From: an uncultured Chryseolinea sp.
Lineage (GTDB): Bacteria; Bacteroidota; Bacteroidia; Cytophagales; Cyclobacteriaceae
Direction of reading: 5' to 3'
Length of the DNA: 8,835 bases
Assembly (NCBI GenBank): GCA_946478915.1
Contig: CAMLER010000180.1
Span: 1-8,835, forward strand
Below are positions 1 through 5,791 of the stretch, in pieces; the first letter of the stretch is position 1; the number at the start of each line of letters is the position of its first letter. Made by a program: the position numbers and the translations under genes. Under the pieces are notes generated by a model. It saw only the letters and a program-made list of their open reading frames with translations, was not told the DNA's origin and did no database searches.

Positions 1-552
1 CTGTATTCGCTTTCCATATAAATGTGGCAAGCAATAACCGGTTGTATCGGGGACGTTAACAACATCCGCCCCAGCAGCGATTACCGCTTCAACCAGCTGC
101 GCAAGAAATTCCAGGTCCGCACGTCCTGCGTCTTCTGCAAAAAATTCGACTTCAACTCCCTTCTTTTTTGCGTACGCAACGGCCCATACGGCCTGCTCCA
201 TTACCTTTTCTCTTGTGCTGTTGAATTTATGTTTAATATGAATATCGGATGACCCGATACCCGTATGTATTCGTCCGCGTTTTGCGTGATGTAGCGCTTC
301 CCCTGCAACATCAATATCTTCCTTTTTCGAACGCGTGAGCGCGCAAACCCCTGTCTTTACTGCCTTCGATATCTCAACGACAGAAAGAAAATCACCAGGA
401 CTGGATATTGGAAAACCAGCCTCAATAACGTCAACACCAAGCTGTTCGAGCTTCCGTGCAACAACGACCTTTTCGTCGGTTGACAACTGACACCCGGGAA
501 CCTGCTCGCCATCGCGAAGCGTAGTATCGAAGATTTCAATTTTTTGGCTCAT
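1..552 (-). CDS. leuA: 2-isopropylmalate synthase, N-terminal part (runs off the window)
   Basis: LeuA condenses acetyl-CoA with 2-oxoisovalerate to form 2-isopropylmalate, the committed cytoplasmic step of leucine synthesis. The frame is open from the ATG at 552 to base 1 and gives 184 residues. The N-terminus has the family signature [12 protein letters not shown] at residues 9-20, with the substrate-binding Arg13 and metal-ligand Asp14. EAGFP follows near residue 47, and later come [13 protein letters not shown] and [12 protein letters not shown], all typical of the synthase TIM barrel. The metal-binding HxH motif and the C-terminal part lie outside the window, so total length and presence of a leucine-feedback domain cannot be judged. 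Sequence style favours LeuA over citramalate or homocitrate synthase. It is the last visible gene of the leu operon, 72 nt after leuB. The start is preceded by an A-rich stretch without a Shine-Dalgarno. Confidence 0.96.
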   Translation of the reverse strand, partial: MSQKIEIFDTTLRDGEQVPGCQLSTDEKVVVARKLEQLGVDVIEAGFPISSPGDFLSVVEISKAVKTGVCALTRSKKEDIDVAGEALHHAKRGRIHTGIGSSDIHIKHKFNSTREKVMEQAVWAVAYAKKKGVEVEFFAEDAGRADLEFLAQLVEAVIAAGADVVNVPDTTGYCLPHLYGKRIQ

Positions 553-609
553 AGTTATTTGGTTTTGCAGAAGTTTAGCGTTGAGTGGGTGTGATGTGTG
601 AATATTTTG

Positions 610-637
610 TAACCATTGACATATTTAACTATTGACA
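610..637. repeat. 12-bp direct repeat at the leuB/leuA junction
   Basis: Two copies of TAACYATTGACA, at 610-621 and 626-637 (plus-strand reading), match at 11 of 12 positions with a period of 16. The copy at 626-637 encodes the last residues of LeuB (VNS) and includes most of its stop codon; the other copy is non-coding. The function is unknown. Confidence 0.55.
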
Positions 638-1719
638 GATGCCAGCATTCTAACCTGGTTGCAGACCACATTACCCATCACTTCAGTGCAAAGAATTTTT
701 TCATGCAGTGTGGAATCATCCGCTATATCACGCGTCCTGTATCCCTCTTTCAATGTTTGTGCGACCGCTTTGATAACGGCATCGGCTTCTTCCTTCAGTC
801 CGAAAGAAATGTCCAGCAGCAGTGATGCAGAAAGAATAGATGCCAGCGGGTTAGCAATTCCCTTTCCGGTAATATCGTGAGCGCTCCCGTGTATCGGTTC
901 ATATAGCCCTACCGTGTCTCCGACGGATGCTGAAGCAAGCATTCCCATGGATCCTGCAATTTGTGATGCTTCATCGGTCAGTATGTCTCCAAAAAGATTT
1001 CCTGTTACAACAACGTCGAAGCTTCTTGGATTTTGTATCAGCTTCATCGCCGCGGCATCCACGAACATGTGTTCCACCGTGACGTCGCTGTATTGTTTAG
1101 ATACTTCCTGAACAACCTCGCGCCAAAGTCTTGAACTTTCAAGGACATTTGCTTTGTCCACCGATGTAACTTTTTTACTTCGTGTCTGGGCTGCTTTAAA
1201 TGCCTTATGGGCTATACGCTCGACTTCATACCGCGAATAAATCATGGTATCGTAGGCAGTATCCCTGCCATCCTTACGGCCACGCTCTCCGAAATATACG
1301 TCCCCGGTCAATTCGCGAAAGAACAGGATATCAGCACCCTTCAGGATCTCCGGTTTTATGCTCGAAGCACCCAAGAGCTCGTCGAATAATTTAATTGGCC
1401 GAAGGTTGGCATATAAACCCAGCTCCTTACGCATCTTCAACAATCCTTGCTCGGGTCTGACTTTAGCTGATGGGTCGTTATCATATTTTGGATGACCAAC
1501 GGCGCCGAATAGAATGGCATCGCAGTTCTTAAGTTTTTTCAATGTTTCATCAGGTAACGGATTGCCAGTGGCTTCAATAGCTTCATGACCGATCATTGCA
1601 TAATCAAAAATAAATTCGTGACCGAAGCAGTCACCAATTTGTTCCAGCACTTTCTTTCCGCTTGCTGTTACTTCCTTTCCAATTCCGTCGCCGGGCAGTA
1701 TCGTAATTTTTTTCTTCAT
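625..1719 (-). CDS. leuB: 3-isopropylmalate dehydrogenase
   Basis: LeuB oxidises and decarboxylates 3-isopropylmalate to 2-oxoisocaproate with NAD+ in the cytoplasm. The 364 residues match the usual family length. Visible motifs are ILPGDGIGKEV at 7-17, MRKELGLYANLRP at 96-108 with substrate-binding arginines, Arg135 in FFRELTGDVYFG, Lys189 in DKANVLESSRLWR, Asp221 in HMFVDAAAM and the metal-binding Asp245 and Asp249 in NLFGDILTDEASQIAGSMGML. EPIHGSAHDITGKGIANP at 274-291 forms the NAD-binding loop. These motifs favour isopropylmalate dehydrogenase over isocitrate or tartrate dehydrogenase. The ATG at 1719 is just before the conserved first beta strand, so the start is secure. The gene lies 37 nt after leuD and 72 nt before leuA. 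The last residues (LASVNS) extend into a short direct repeat and may be a dispensable tail. Confidence 0.98.
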   Translation of the reverse strand: MKKKITILPGDGIGKEVTASGKKVLEQIGDCFGHEFIFDYAMIGHEAIEATGNPLPDETLKKLKNCDAILFGAVGHPKYDNDPSAKVRPEQGLLKMRKELGLYANLRPIKLFDELLGASSIKPEILKGADILFFRELTGDVYFGERGRKDGRDTAYDTMIYSRYEVERIAHKAFKAAQTRSKKVTSVDKANVLESSRLWREVVQEVSKQYSDVTVEHMFVDAAAMKLIQNPRSFDVVVTGNLFGDILTDEASQIAGSMGMLASASVGDTVGLYEPIHGSAHDITGKGIANPLASILSASLLLDISFGLKEEADAVIKAVAQTLKEGYRTRDIADDSTLHEKILCTEVMGNVVCNQVRMLASVNS

Positions 1720-1727
1720 GTGTTTAG

Positions 1728-1753
1728 AGTGTTGACGTGCGAAGTGTTGACGT
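1728..1753. repeat. 11-bp perfect direct repeat in the leuD/leuB gap
   Basis: AGTGTTGACGT occurs at 1728-1738 and again at 1743-1753, identical, with a period of 15. The pair fills most of the 37-nt gap between leuD and leuB. No promoter or terminator is evident, so this may be the remnant of a degenerate tandem repeat. Confidence 0.55.
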
Positions 1754-1756
1754 AGG

Positions 1757-2344
1757 CTAATGCGTTAGTTCAAAATGCTTGATTTCATCGCGCAGGCTCA
1801 ACAGGTAATCGATATCATCGTATCCATTCATCAGGCATGTCTTCTTATAAGGATTGATATCAAACGACTCTGAAGTTCCATCTTCGAGAATGATTTTCTG
1901 CCGTGGCAGATCCACGGTAATTAACGTATCCGGATTCTTCTCTATGGCTGCAAATATTTTTTTCAGAAAAGTATCTGAAACCTGCACAGGAAGCAGTGCA
2001 TTGTTCAGGGCATTGTTTTTAAAGATATCTGCAAAGAAACTGGAGATAACAACGCGGAAACCATAATCGTAAATAGCCCACGCAGCATGCTCACGGCTGC
2101 TGCCACAACCGAAGTTCTTGCCTGCAACCAGGATCTGACCTCCATATGTCGCGTTGTTTAGCGGAAAATCAGTCTTAGGTGTATTGTCGCTGTTGAAACG
2201 CCAGTCGCGAAAAAGATTTTCGCCGAAACCTTCCCGCGTAGTTGCCTTTAGGAATCGAGCGGGGATGATCTGGTCCGTATCGATATTATCAGTCGGTATC
2301 GGTACCGCCTTACTCTTCAACGCTGTGAATTTTTCTTTTGCCAT
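1757..2344 (-). CDS. leuD: 3-isopropylmalate dehydratase small subunit
   Basis: LeuD is the swivel-domain subunit of isopropylmalate isomerase. With LeuC it converts 2-isopropylmalate to 3-isopropylmalate through a dehydrated intermediate. The 195 residues match the usual bacterial length of about 200. Diagnostic motifs are [17 protein letters not shown] at 17-33 and the substrate-binding loop [14 protein letters not shown] at 77-90. The C-terminal part, [13 protein letters not shown] at 171-183, is typical of the family. The ATG at 2344 begins MAKEKF, close before the first conserved segment. It follows leuC after a 101-nt gap made of heptanucleotide repeats and precedes leuB by 37 nt. Leucine operon context excludes the homologous aconitase and homoaconitase swivel subunits. 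Confidence 0.98.
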   Translation of the reverse strand: MAKEKFTALKSKAVPIPTDNIDTDQIIPARFLKATTREGFGENLFRDWRFNSDNTPKTDFPLNNATYGGQILVAGKNFGCGSSREHAAWAIYDYGFRVVISSFFADIFKNNALNNALLPVQVSDTFLKKIFAAIEKNPDTLITVDLPRQKIILEDGTSESFDINPYKKTCLMNGYDDIDYLLSLRDEIKHFELTH

Positions 2345-2349
2345 TTGTT

Positions 2350-2391
2350 CGTTAGCCGTTATTCGTTATTCGTTATCCGTTAATAGTTAAA
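2350..2391. repeat. degenerate heptanucleotide tandem repeat, block 1 (CGTTATT-type)
   Basis: Six in-phase 7-bp units lie directly upstream of the leuD start: CGTTAGC at 2350, CGTTATT at 2357 and again at 2364, CGTTATC at 2371, CGTTAAT at 2378 and AGTTAAA at 2385. Two units are identical and the others differ at one to three positions. The block resembles the short tandemly repeated heptanucleotides known from intergenic regions of heterocystous cyanobacteria, but the unit is different. Confidence 0.82.
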
Positions 2392-2401
2392 TGGTGCGGC
2401 T

Positions 2402-2443
2402 CCTTATACCTTATACCCTATTCCTTATTCCTCAATCCCATCC
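2402..2443. repeat. degenerate heptanucleotide tandem repeat, block 2 (CCTTATA-type)
   Basis: Six further 7-bp units with a different consensus lie between block 1 and the leuC stop codon: CCTTATA at 2402 and 2409, CCCTATT at 2416, CCTTATT at 2423, CCTCAAT at 2430 and CCCATCC at 2437. Similarity decays toward leuC. Phase and sequence differ from block 1, so this is a second array and not a continuation of the first. Confidence 0.78.
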
Positions 2444-2445
2444 CC

Positions 2446-3855
2446 CTAAACCAACTCCCTCACATCCGTAACTTTTCCCGTTATCGCAGCCGCAGCGGCG
2501 CTAAGTGGGCTCGCCAGGAAAGTGCGGGCTCTCGGGCCCTGTCTGCCTTCAAAATTTCGGTTTGACGTACTGATGCAATACTTACCTGCCGGAATCTTAT
2601 CCTCATTCATGCCAAGGCAGGCTGAACATCCTGGCTGACGTAACTGAAATCCTGCGGCTTCGAATATTTTATCAAGACCTTCTTCACGAGCTTGTTTTTC
2701 AACTTGCTTCGAACCGGGCACTACCCACACTTCCACATTAGATGCTTTATGTTTTCCCTGAACCATCGAAGCAACCAGACGGAGATCCTCAATCCGGGCA
2801 TTGGTGCAACTTCCGATAAAAACATAATCAACAGCCTGCCCAAGAATAGCGGAGCCTGGCTGCAATCCCATATACTCCAATGACTTTGAAAACGAGGGTT
2901 GTTCGCTTATATCTTTCAATTCCTCCAACGTGGGAATTCTGTCTGTGACTTTGATGCCCATTCCTGGGTTTGTTCCGTAAGTAATCATGGGTGCGATATC
3001 AGCGGCATCAAACTTTACGATGTGATCATATTCGGCATTCGGATCTGATTTCAGTTGACGCCATTGTTCTACCATACGGTCGAACGTTTCTCCCTGCGGA
3101 GCAAATTTTCTTCCCTTGATGTAATTGAAGGTAGTCTCATCCGGCGCAATCAGTCCACCCCGCGCACCCATTTCAATACTCATGTTGCAGATGGTCATGC
3201 GCGCTTCCATCGAAAGATTACGAATGGCTTCGCCGGCGTATTCAACGAAGTACCCTGTAGCGCCACTGGCAGAAAGTTTCGATATAATGTAAAGAATGAT
3301 GTCTTTTGCCACGATCCCTCTGCCCAACTCTCCATTGATCTCAATCAACATTGTCTTCGGCCGATACTGAAGCACACATTGCGTAGCAAGGACCTGCTCC
3401 ACTTCACTGGTGCCTATTCCGAAAGCGATATTTCCAAAAGCGCCATGTGTAGAAGTATGACTATCGCCGCACACAATCGTCATGCCTGGCAAAGTCAACC
3501 CAAGCTCTGGTCCGATAATGTGAACAATACCCTGATATGGATGACCAAGATCGTATAACTCGATTCCAAACTCTGGACAATTTTTTCGTAAAGTTTCAAC
3601 CTGGTGGCGCGACAACGCCTCCTTGATAGGAAGGTGTTGATCAATAGTGGGTACGTTGTGATCTGCGGTCGCAGTTGTTCTGGATGGGTTAAATACTTTT
3701 ATGTTTCGCTTACGAAGCCCGTCAAACGCTTGCGGACTTGTAACCTCATGTATAAAGTGTCGGTCTATGTATAAAGCGTCGGGATATCCTTCGCTGCTTT
3801 TCACAACGTGCGAGTCCCAAATTTTATCGAAAAGCGTTTTACGTTGTCGGGTCAT
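2446..3855 (-). CDS. leuC: 3-isopropylmalate dehydratase large subunit
   Basis: LeuC is the catalytic [4Fe-4S] subunit of isopropylmalate isomerase and acts with LeuD in the second step of leucine synthesis. The 469 residues match the standard bacterial form of about 466. Visible family motifs are [12 protein letters not shown] at 7-18, DHNVPT at 65-70, [13 protein letters not shown] at 129-141, and [14 protein letters not shown] at 346-359 carrying cluster ligand Cys350. The ligands Cys410 and Cys413 lie in [34 protein letters not shown] at 431-450 contributes active-site arginines. All three cluster cysteines are present, so the enzyme should be active. The ATG at 3855 is preceded by an A-rich stretch with no Shine-Dalgarno. 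It is the first structural gene of the leu operon, and a strong hairpin lies 66 nt upstream, suggesting control of transcription into the operon. Confidence 0.98.
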   Translation of the reverse strand: MTRQRKTLFDKIWDSHVVKSSEGYPDALYIDRHFIHEVTSPQAFDGLRKRNIKVFNPSRTTATADHNVPTIDQHLPIKEALSRHQVETLRKNCPEFGIELYDLGHPYQGIVHIIGPELGLTLPGMTIVCGDSHTSTHGAFGNIAFGIGTSEVEQVLATQCVLQYRPKTMLIEINGELGRGIVAKDIILYIISKLSASGATGYFVEYAGEAIRNLSMEARMTICNMSIEMGARGGLIAPDETTFNYIKGRKFAPQGETFDRMVEQWRQLKSDPNAEYDHIVKFDAADIAPMITYGTNPGMGIKVTDRIPTLEELKDISEQPSFSKSLEYMGLQPGSAILGQAVDYVFIGSCTNARIEDLRLVASMVQGKHKASNVEVWVVPGSKQVEKQAREEGLDKIFEAAGFQLRQPGCSACLGMNEDKIPAGKYCISTSNRNFEGRQGPRARTFLASPLSAAAAAITGKVTDVRELV

Positions 3856-3913
3856 TTTACATCAACAAATGGTTGAAAATGTGTAACAAGTGTTAGTTTG
3901 TTCTATCATGCTT

Positions 3914-3957
3914 AAAGCGAAACCGCCCCGTCTGGATTGATATCCGGACGGGGCGGT
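3914..3957 (-). terminator. strong GC-rich hairpin with broken U-tract upstream of leuC (likely terminator or attenuator)
   Basis: Two 16-nt arms at 3922-3937 and 3942-3957 flank a 4-nt loop. In the minus-strand RNA the arms are ACCGCCCCGUCCGGAU and AUCCAGACGGGGCGGU. These pair perfectly except for one C/A mismatch, and the stem is followed by UUUCGCUUU. It ends 58 nt before the leuC start on the same strand, inside the leu 5' region, so it looks like an attenuator and not a simple gene-end terminator. It could also end Dabb-gene transcripts, whose coding region stops about 180 nt upstream. As a plus-strand RNA the mismatch becomes a G-U pair, but no plus-strand gene is seen here. Confidence 0.72.
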
Positions 3958-3979
3958 CTTTATGTTTAGTTTTTTGTTA

Positions 3980-3993
3980 CTCCCTCAAGGGAG
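3980..3993 (-). promoter_or_regulatory. small hairpin enclosing the leader-ORF stop codon
   Basis: In the minus-strand RNA, CUCCC-UUGA-GGGAG forms a perfect 5-bp stem with a 4-nt loop. The loop contains the UGA stop of the candidate leader peptide, and the 5' arm covers its last Leu and Pro codons. Ribosome position on the leader would therefore open or allow this stem. Short stems occur by chance, so the regulatory role is inferred from placement. Confidence 0.35.
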
Positions 3994-4023
3994 AATGCTA
4001 CTTATCCTCAAAATCATTTCCAT
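3985..4023 (-). CDS. candidate Ile/Leu-rich leader peptide of the leu operon
   Basis: A 12-codon frame from the ATG at 4023 encodes MEMILRISSILP and ends in TGA. Five of the twelve codons are Ile (ATT, ATA, ATT) or Leu (TTG, CTC), which suits sensing of charged branched-chain tRNAs. The frame ends 27 nt before the terminator-like hairpin that precedes leuC, which is the layout of a translation-coupled attenuator. A second in-frame ATG is at codon 3. Against it: there is no long run of leucine codons, no Shine-Dalgarno (though this lineage rarely has one), and such a short frame can occur by chance. Function is inferred from position and composition only. Confidence 0.4.
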   Translation of the reverse strand: MEMILRISSILP

Positions 4024-4039
4024 CCAAGACTGTTGAACA

Positions 4040-4070
4040 CGAATATGGAAAAAGTTATGAGCTACATCAA
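4040..4070 (-). promoter_or_regulatory. weak candidate promoter for the leu leader
   Basis: On the minus strand TTG (4070-4068) is followed after 22 nt by TATTCG (4045-4040), a partial match to the Bacteroidota pattern TTG-N19-23-TAnnTTTG. Transcription would begin near 4034, just before the candidate leader peptide at 4023. The -7 element is poor, so this is only a guess at the start region. Confidence 0.22.
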
Positions 4071-4138
4071 TAAATTGTTAACTTTTTTTTACCGAACTAA
4101 CAAGTGCTTGGTAGCGGAAACGTCATCAATGCAGTTGG

Positions 4139-4543
4139 CTATACGTCCATTGAATCATAAACAACTACCCGCTCCCAAAGGTGCCCGCATTCCTTAATAA
4201 ACTTTTGGTGAATGGGGTGATCCTGATAAATTTTCTGACCTGCTGTATCGTCGAAGAACATCAGTTCAGAAGCATGGTAACTTGCATCAACCACATCTCT
4301 TTTCTCCGTAGAAGCAGGCACACCTATATGAAGCTTCCGGATTGTTTCAATTTTTTCAAGGGTGCGCAGTCCTGCCAGCAGTTTTGCAAGATCCTCTTTC
4401 GAATCTGGATTTTTCAACCAGAAAAACACGTGGTGTACAAGCTGTTTTTTATCTTTTGTCATAGTCGGTATAGCAGAAGCTGCGGCACTGGCGCTCATCG
4501 CGGCAGCAGTTGCCACAAATGTTCTACGGGTTTGTTCCTTCAT
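4139..4543 (-). CDS. Dabb-family (stress-responsive A/B barrel) protein with Tat-like signal
   Basis: The 134-residue product begins with a twin-arginine-type leader: TRRTFV at residues 5-10, then a run of Ala, Ser and Met to about residue 25, with a possible cleavage site after ASAAASA. This suggests export as a folded protein by the Tat system. The rest resembles the small dimeric ferredoxin-like Dabb domain: [12 protein letters not shown] at 34-45, SELMFFDD near 92-99, [14 protein letters not shown] at 105-118 and [10 protein letters not shown] at the end. Dabb proteins have diverse or unknown roles; some plant and fungal relatives are cyclases or stress proteins. The substrate is unknown. 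It lies 126 nt after an MDR oxidoreductase gene on the same strand, but shared function is not shown. No terminator is seen directly after it. Confidence 0.83.
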   Translation of the reverse strand: MKEQTRRTFVATAAAMSASAAASAIPTMTKDKKQLVHHVFFWLKNPDSKEDLAKLLAGLRTLEKIETIRKLHIGVPASTEKRDVVDASYHASELMFFDDTAGQKIYQDHPIHQKFIKECGHLWERVVVYDSMDV

Positions 4544-4579
4544 GATAATATATTTTGGGGCAAAATAAAAATTTTAAAT

Positions 4580-4615
4580 GACACGGTTGCCACGAAGGTA
4601 TCAAAGGGCACAGAA
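4580..4615. repeat. degenerate ~10-bp ACGAAGG-type intergenic repeat
   Basis: The gap between the MDR gene and the Dabb gene contains about three roughly 10-nt phased phrases: ACACGGTTGC at 4581, CACGAAGGTA at 4591 and TCAAAGGGCA at 4601, then CAGA. They resemble the degenerate CACGAAGGCACAAAGG-like sequences often seen between genes in Bacteroidota and other phyla. No coding or regulatory role is evident. Confidence 0.35.
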
Positions 4616-4669
4616 TTCATGCAACGGCGCCCACCAATACGTAGTAGCTGAACTAAAAATGGATGGGTA

Positions 4670-5668
4670 CTACGAAATTTGCAATACAATCTTGCCGAAC
4701 TGATCTCCCTGCTCCATTCTCTTAATTGCTTCTTCAATGTTTTCCAACGGAAACGTTTGATCAATAATCGGGCGGAGCTTCCTGCTTTCTACAAAATCGA
4801 GCATCGAAAGAAATTCATCGCGTGTTCCCATCGTTGTTCCATGGATAGAAAGCTGTTTCCAATACAGCAAGCGCGTAGCGATATTGGTGATGTTGCCGGC
4901 AGTCCTTCCAAAATTGACAATGCGTCCACCAGGGAGAGCAAGCTCGATTAACTTCGAAAATCCCTCGCCGCCGGCACTATCGATGATAATATCAAAACCT
5001 CCGGTTTCTTTCAAAGCTTTTTGATCCCACTCCGGATCCCTGTAGTTAAAGCCTTCTATTGCTCCCAACGCTTTAGCTTTGCTTATTTTTTCATCAGACC
5101 CGGACGTAACATAGACCCGAGCCTGGTACGCAACTGCAAATTGTAGCACCCATAGGGCAGCGCCGCCACCAATTCCTGTGATTAAAACTTTTTCCTTAGC
5201 CCGAAGGCGCGCTTTCGAAAAAAGCGCACGATATGCAGTCAAACCCGAAAGCGGGACTGCAGATGATTCGGCAAAATTCAAATGATCTGGCTTTTCGAAT
5301 GCATATTTTTTGGAGATTACAATGTAGTCGCTGAAGGTTCCATTGTCAGGGTACCCCAAGATCCTAAATGCGTTTCCCTGTACGATCGGATTGTTACCCC
5401 AATCGAGGCTGGGGTTAATAATGACTTCACCACCGATCAGCAAAGTGTCGGCATCCTCTCCTACATCTTCGATCACACCACTCCCGTCCGAGCCGAGAAT
5501 TATTCCGTCTGACGACGATACATTTTGTTCCCGCCATGTCCAAATGTCGCGGTGGTTGATAGCTGCATTATGCAAACGGATCAATACCTGGTCTTTGACT
5601 GGTCTGAATTTTTTTATTTGCTGAACAGAAAGTGGCTGATCTTTCCCTTTGAAAAAAACGGCTCTCAT
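4670..5668 (-). CDS. zinc-independent MDR-family oxidoreductase (quinone-reductase/YogA-like)
   Basis: This 332-residue protein belongs to the medium-chain dehydrogenase/reductase superfamily and probably uses NAD(P)H. The N-terminal GroES-like domain covers about residues 1-120, with NHRDIW at 38-43 and GSDGSGVIEDVG at 59-70. The Rossmann domain has ITGIGGGAALWVLQFA at 163-178. The C-terminal part ends EEAIKRMEQGDQFGKIVLQIS, typical of the family. Zinc-dependent alcohol dehydrogenases have a catalytic cysteine and a four-cysteine structural lobe. Here Asn38 occupies the catalytic position and the protein has no cysteine at all, so it cannot use the standard cysteine sites for zinc. Labels such as zinc-binding alcohol dehydrogenase would mislead. 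The substrate may be a quinone, enone or aldehyde, but this is not determinable. A good -7 promoter motif upstream suggests its own transcript, possibly with the Dabb gene. Confidence 0.86.
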   Translation of the reverse strand: MRAVFFKGKDQPLSVQQIKKFRPVKDQVLIRLHNAAINHRDIWTWREQNVSSSDGIILGSDGSGVIEDVGEDADTLLIGGEVIINPSLDWGNNPIVQGNAFRILGYPDNGTFSDYIVISKKYAFEKPDHLNFAESSAVPLSGLTAYRALFSKARLRAKEKVLITGIGGGAALWVLQFAVAYQARVYVTSGSDEKISKAKALGAIEGFNYRDPEWDQKALKETGGFDIIIDSAGGEGFSKLIELALPGGRIVNFGRTAGNITNIATRLLYWKQLSIHGTTMGTRDEFLSMLDFVESRKLRPIIDQTFPLENIEEAIKRMEQGDQFGKIVLQIS

Positions 5669-5735
5669 CAGTCTTGAAAAATTTAAATGTGTGTGATAGA
5701 ATGGCCATTATCGCAAGGACATGCACCGAAAGCAG

Positions 5736-5766
5736 CAAACCTAATTCATTTGCCTTCTAAAGTAAC
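5736..5766 (-). promoter_or_regulatory. candidate promoter of the MDR oxidoreductase gene
   Basis: The minus strand carries TAGGTTTG at 5743-5736, an exact match to the Bacteroidota -7 consensus TAnnTTTG. It sits in the 123-nt gap after ilvE and would start transcription near 5728, giving a leader of about 60 nt. The -33 region, 19 nt upstream, reads GTTAC and is a poor match to TTG. Confidence 0.42.
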
Positions 5767-5791
5767 GACGAAAAAACTGATGACTGCAAAT

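Noticed and set aside
357..539. A 60-residue minus-strand frame within leuA
   Set aside because: It is in a different frame from the continuous leuA reading frame, which carries the DTTLRDGEQ signature through the same bases.
3055..3558. A 167-residue plus-strand open frame opposite leuC
   Set aside because: It lies wholly inside the highly conserved leuC gene, resembles no known family, and has no upstream promoter-like element. It is an antisense by-product of leuC codon use.
3884..4106. Repeated TAACAAGTG at 3884 and 4098, and the palindrome TAACACTTGTTA near 3883-3894, as operator sites
   Set aside because: The repeat is short and AT-rich, the two sites differ outside the core, and no known regulator motif matches.
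4181..4651. A 156-residue plus-strand open frame spanning the Dabb gene and part of the gap
   Set aside because: Most of it is antisense to the Dabb coding sequence. Its composition (many Cys, Phe, His) is unlike a real protein and no domain is recognisable.
4640..4674. Inverted repeat CGTAGTA/TACTACG around the end of the MDR gene as a terminator
   Set aside because: The stem is only 7 bp and AT-rich with a 21-nt loop and no T-tract after it. It overlaps the stop codon and is too weak to call.
4540..4764. A 74-residue minus-strand frame overlapping the 3' end of the MDR gene and the following gap
   Set aside because: It is out of frame with a well-supported gene for much of its length, and the rest covers a degenerate intergenic repeat. 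No family resemblance.
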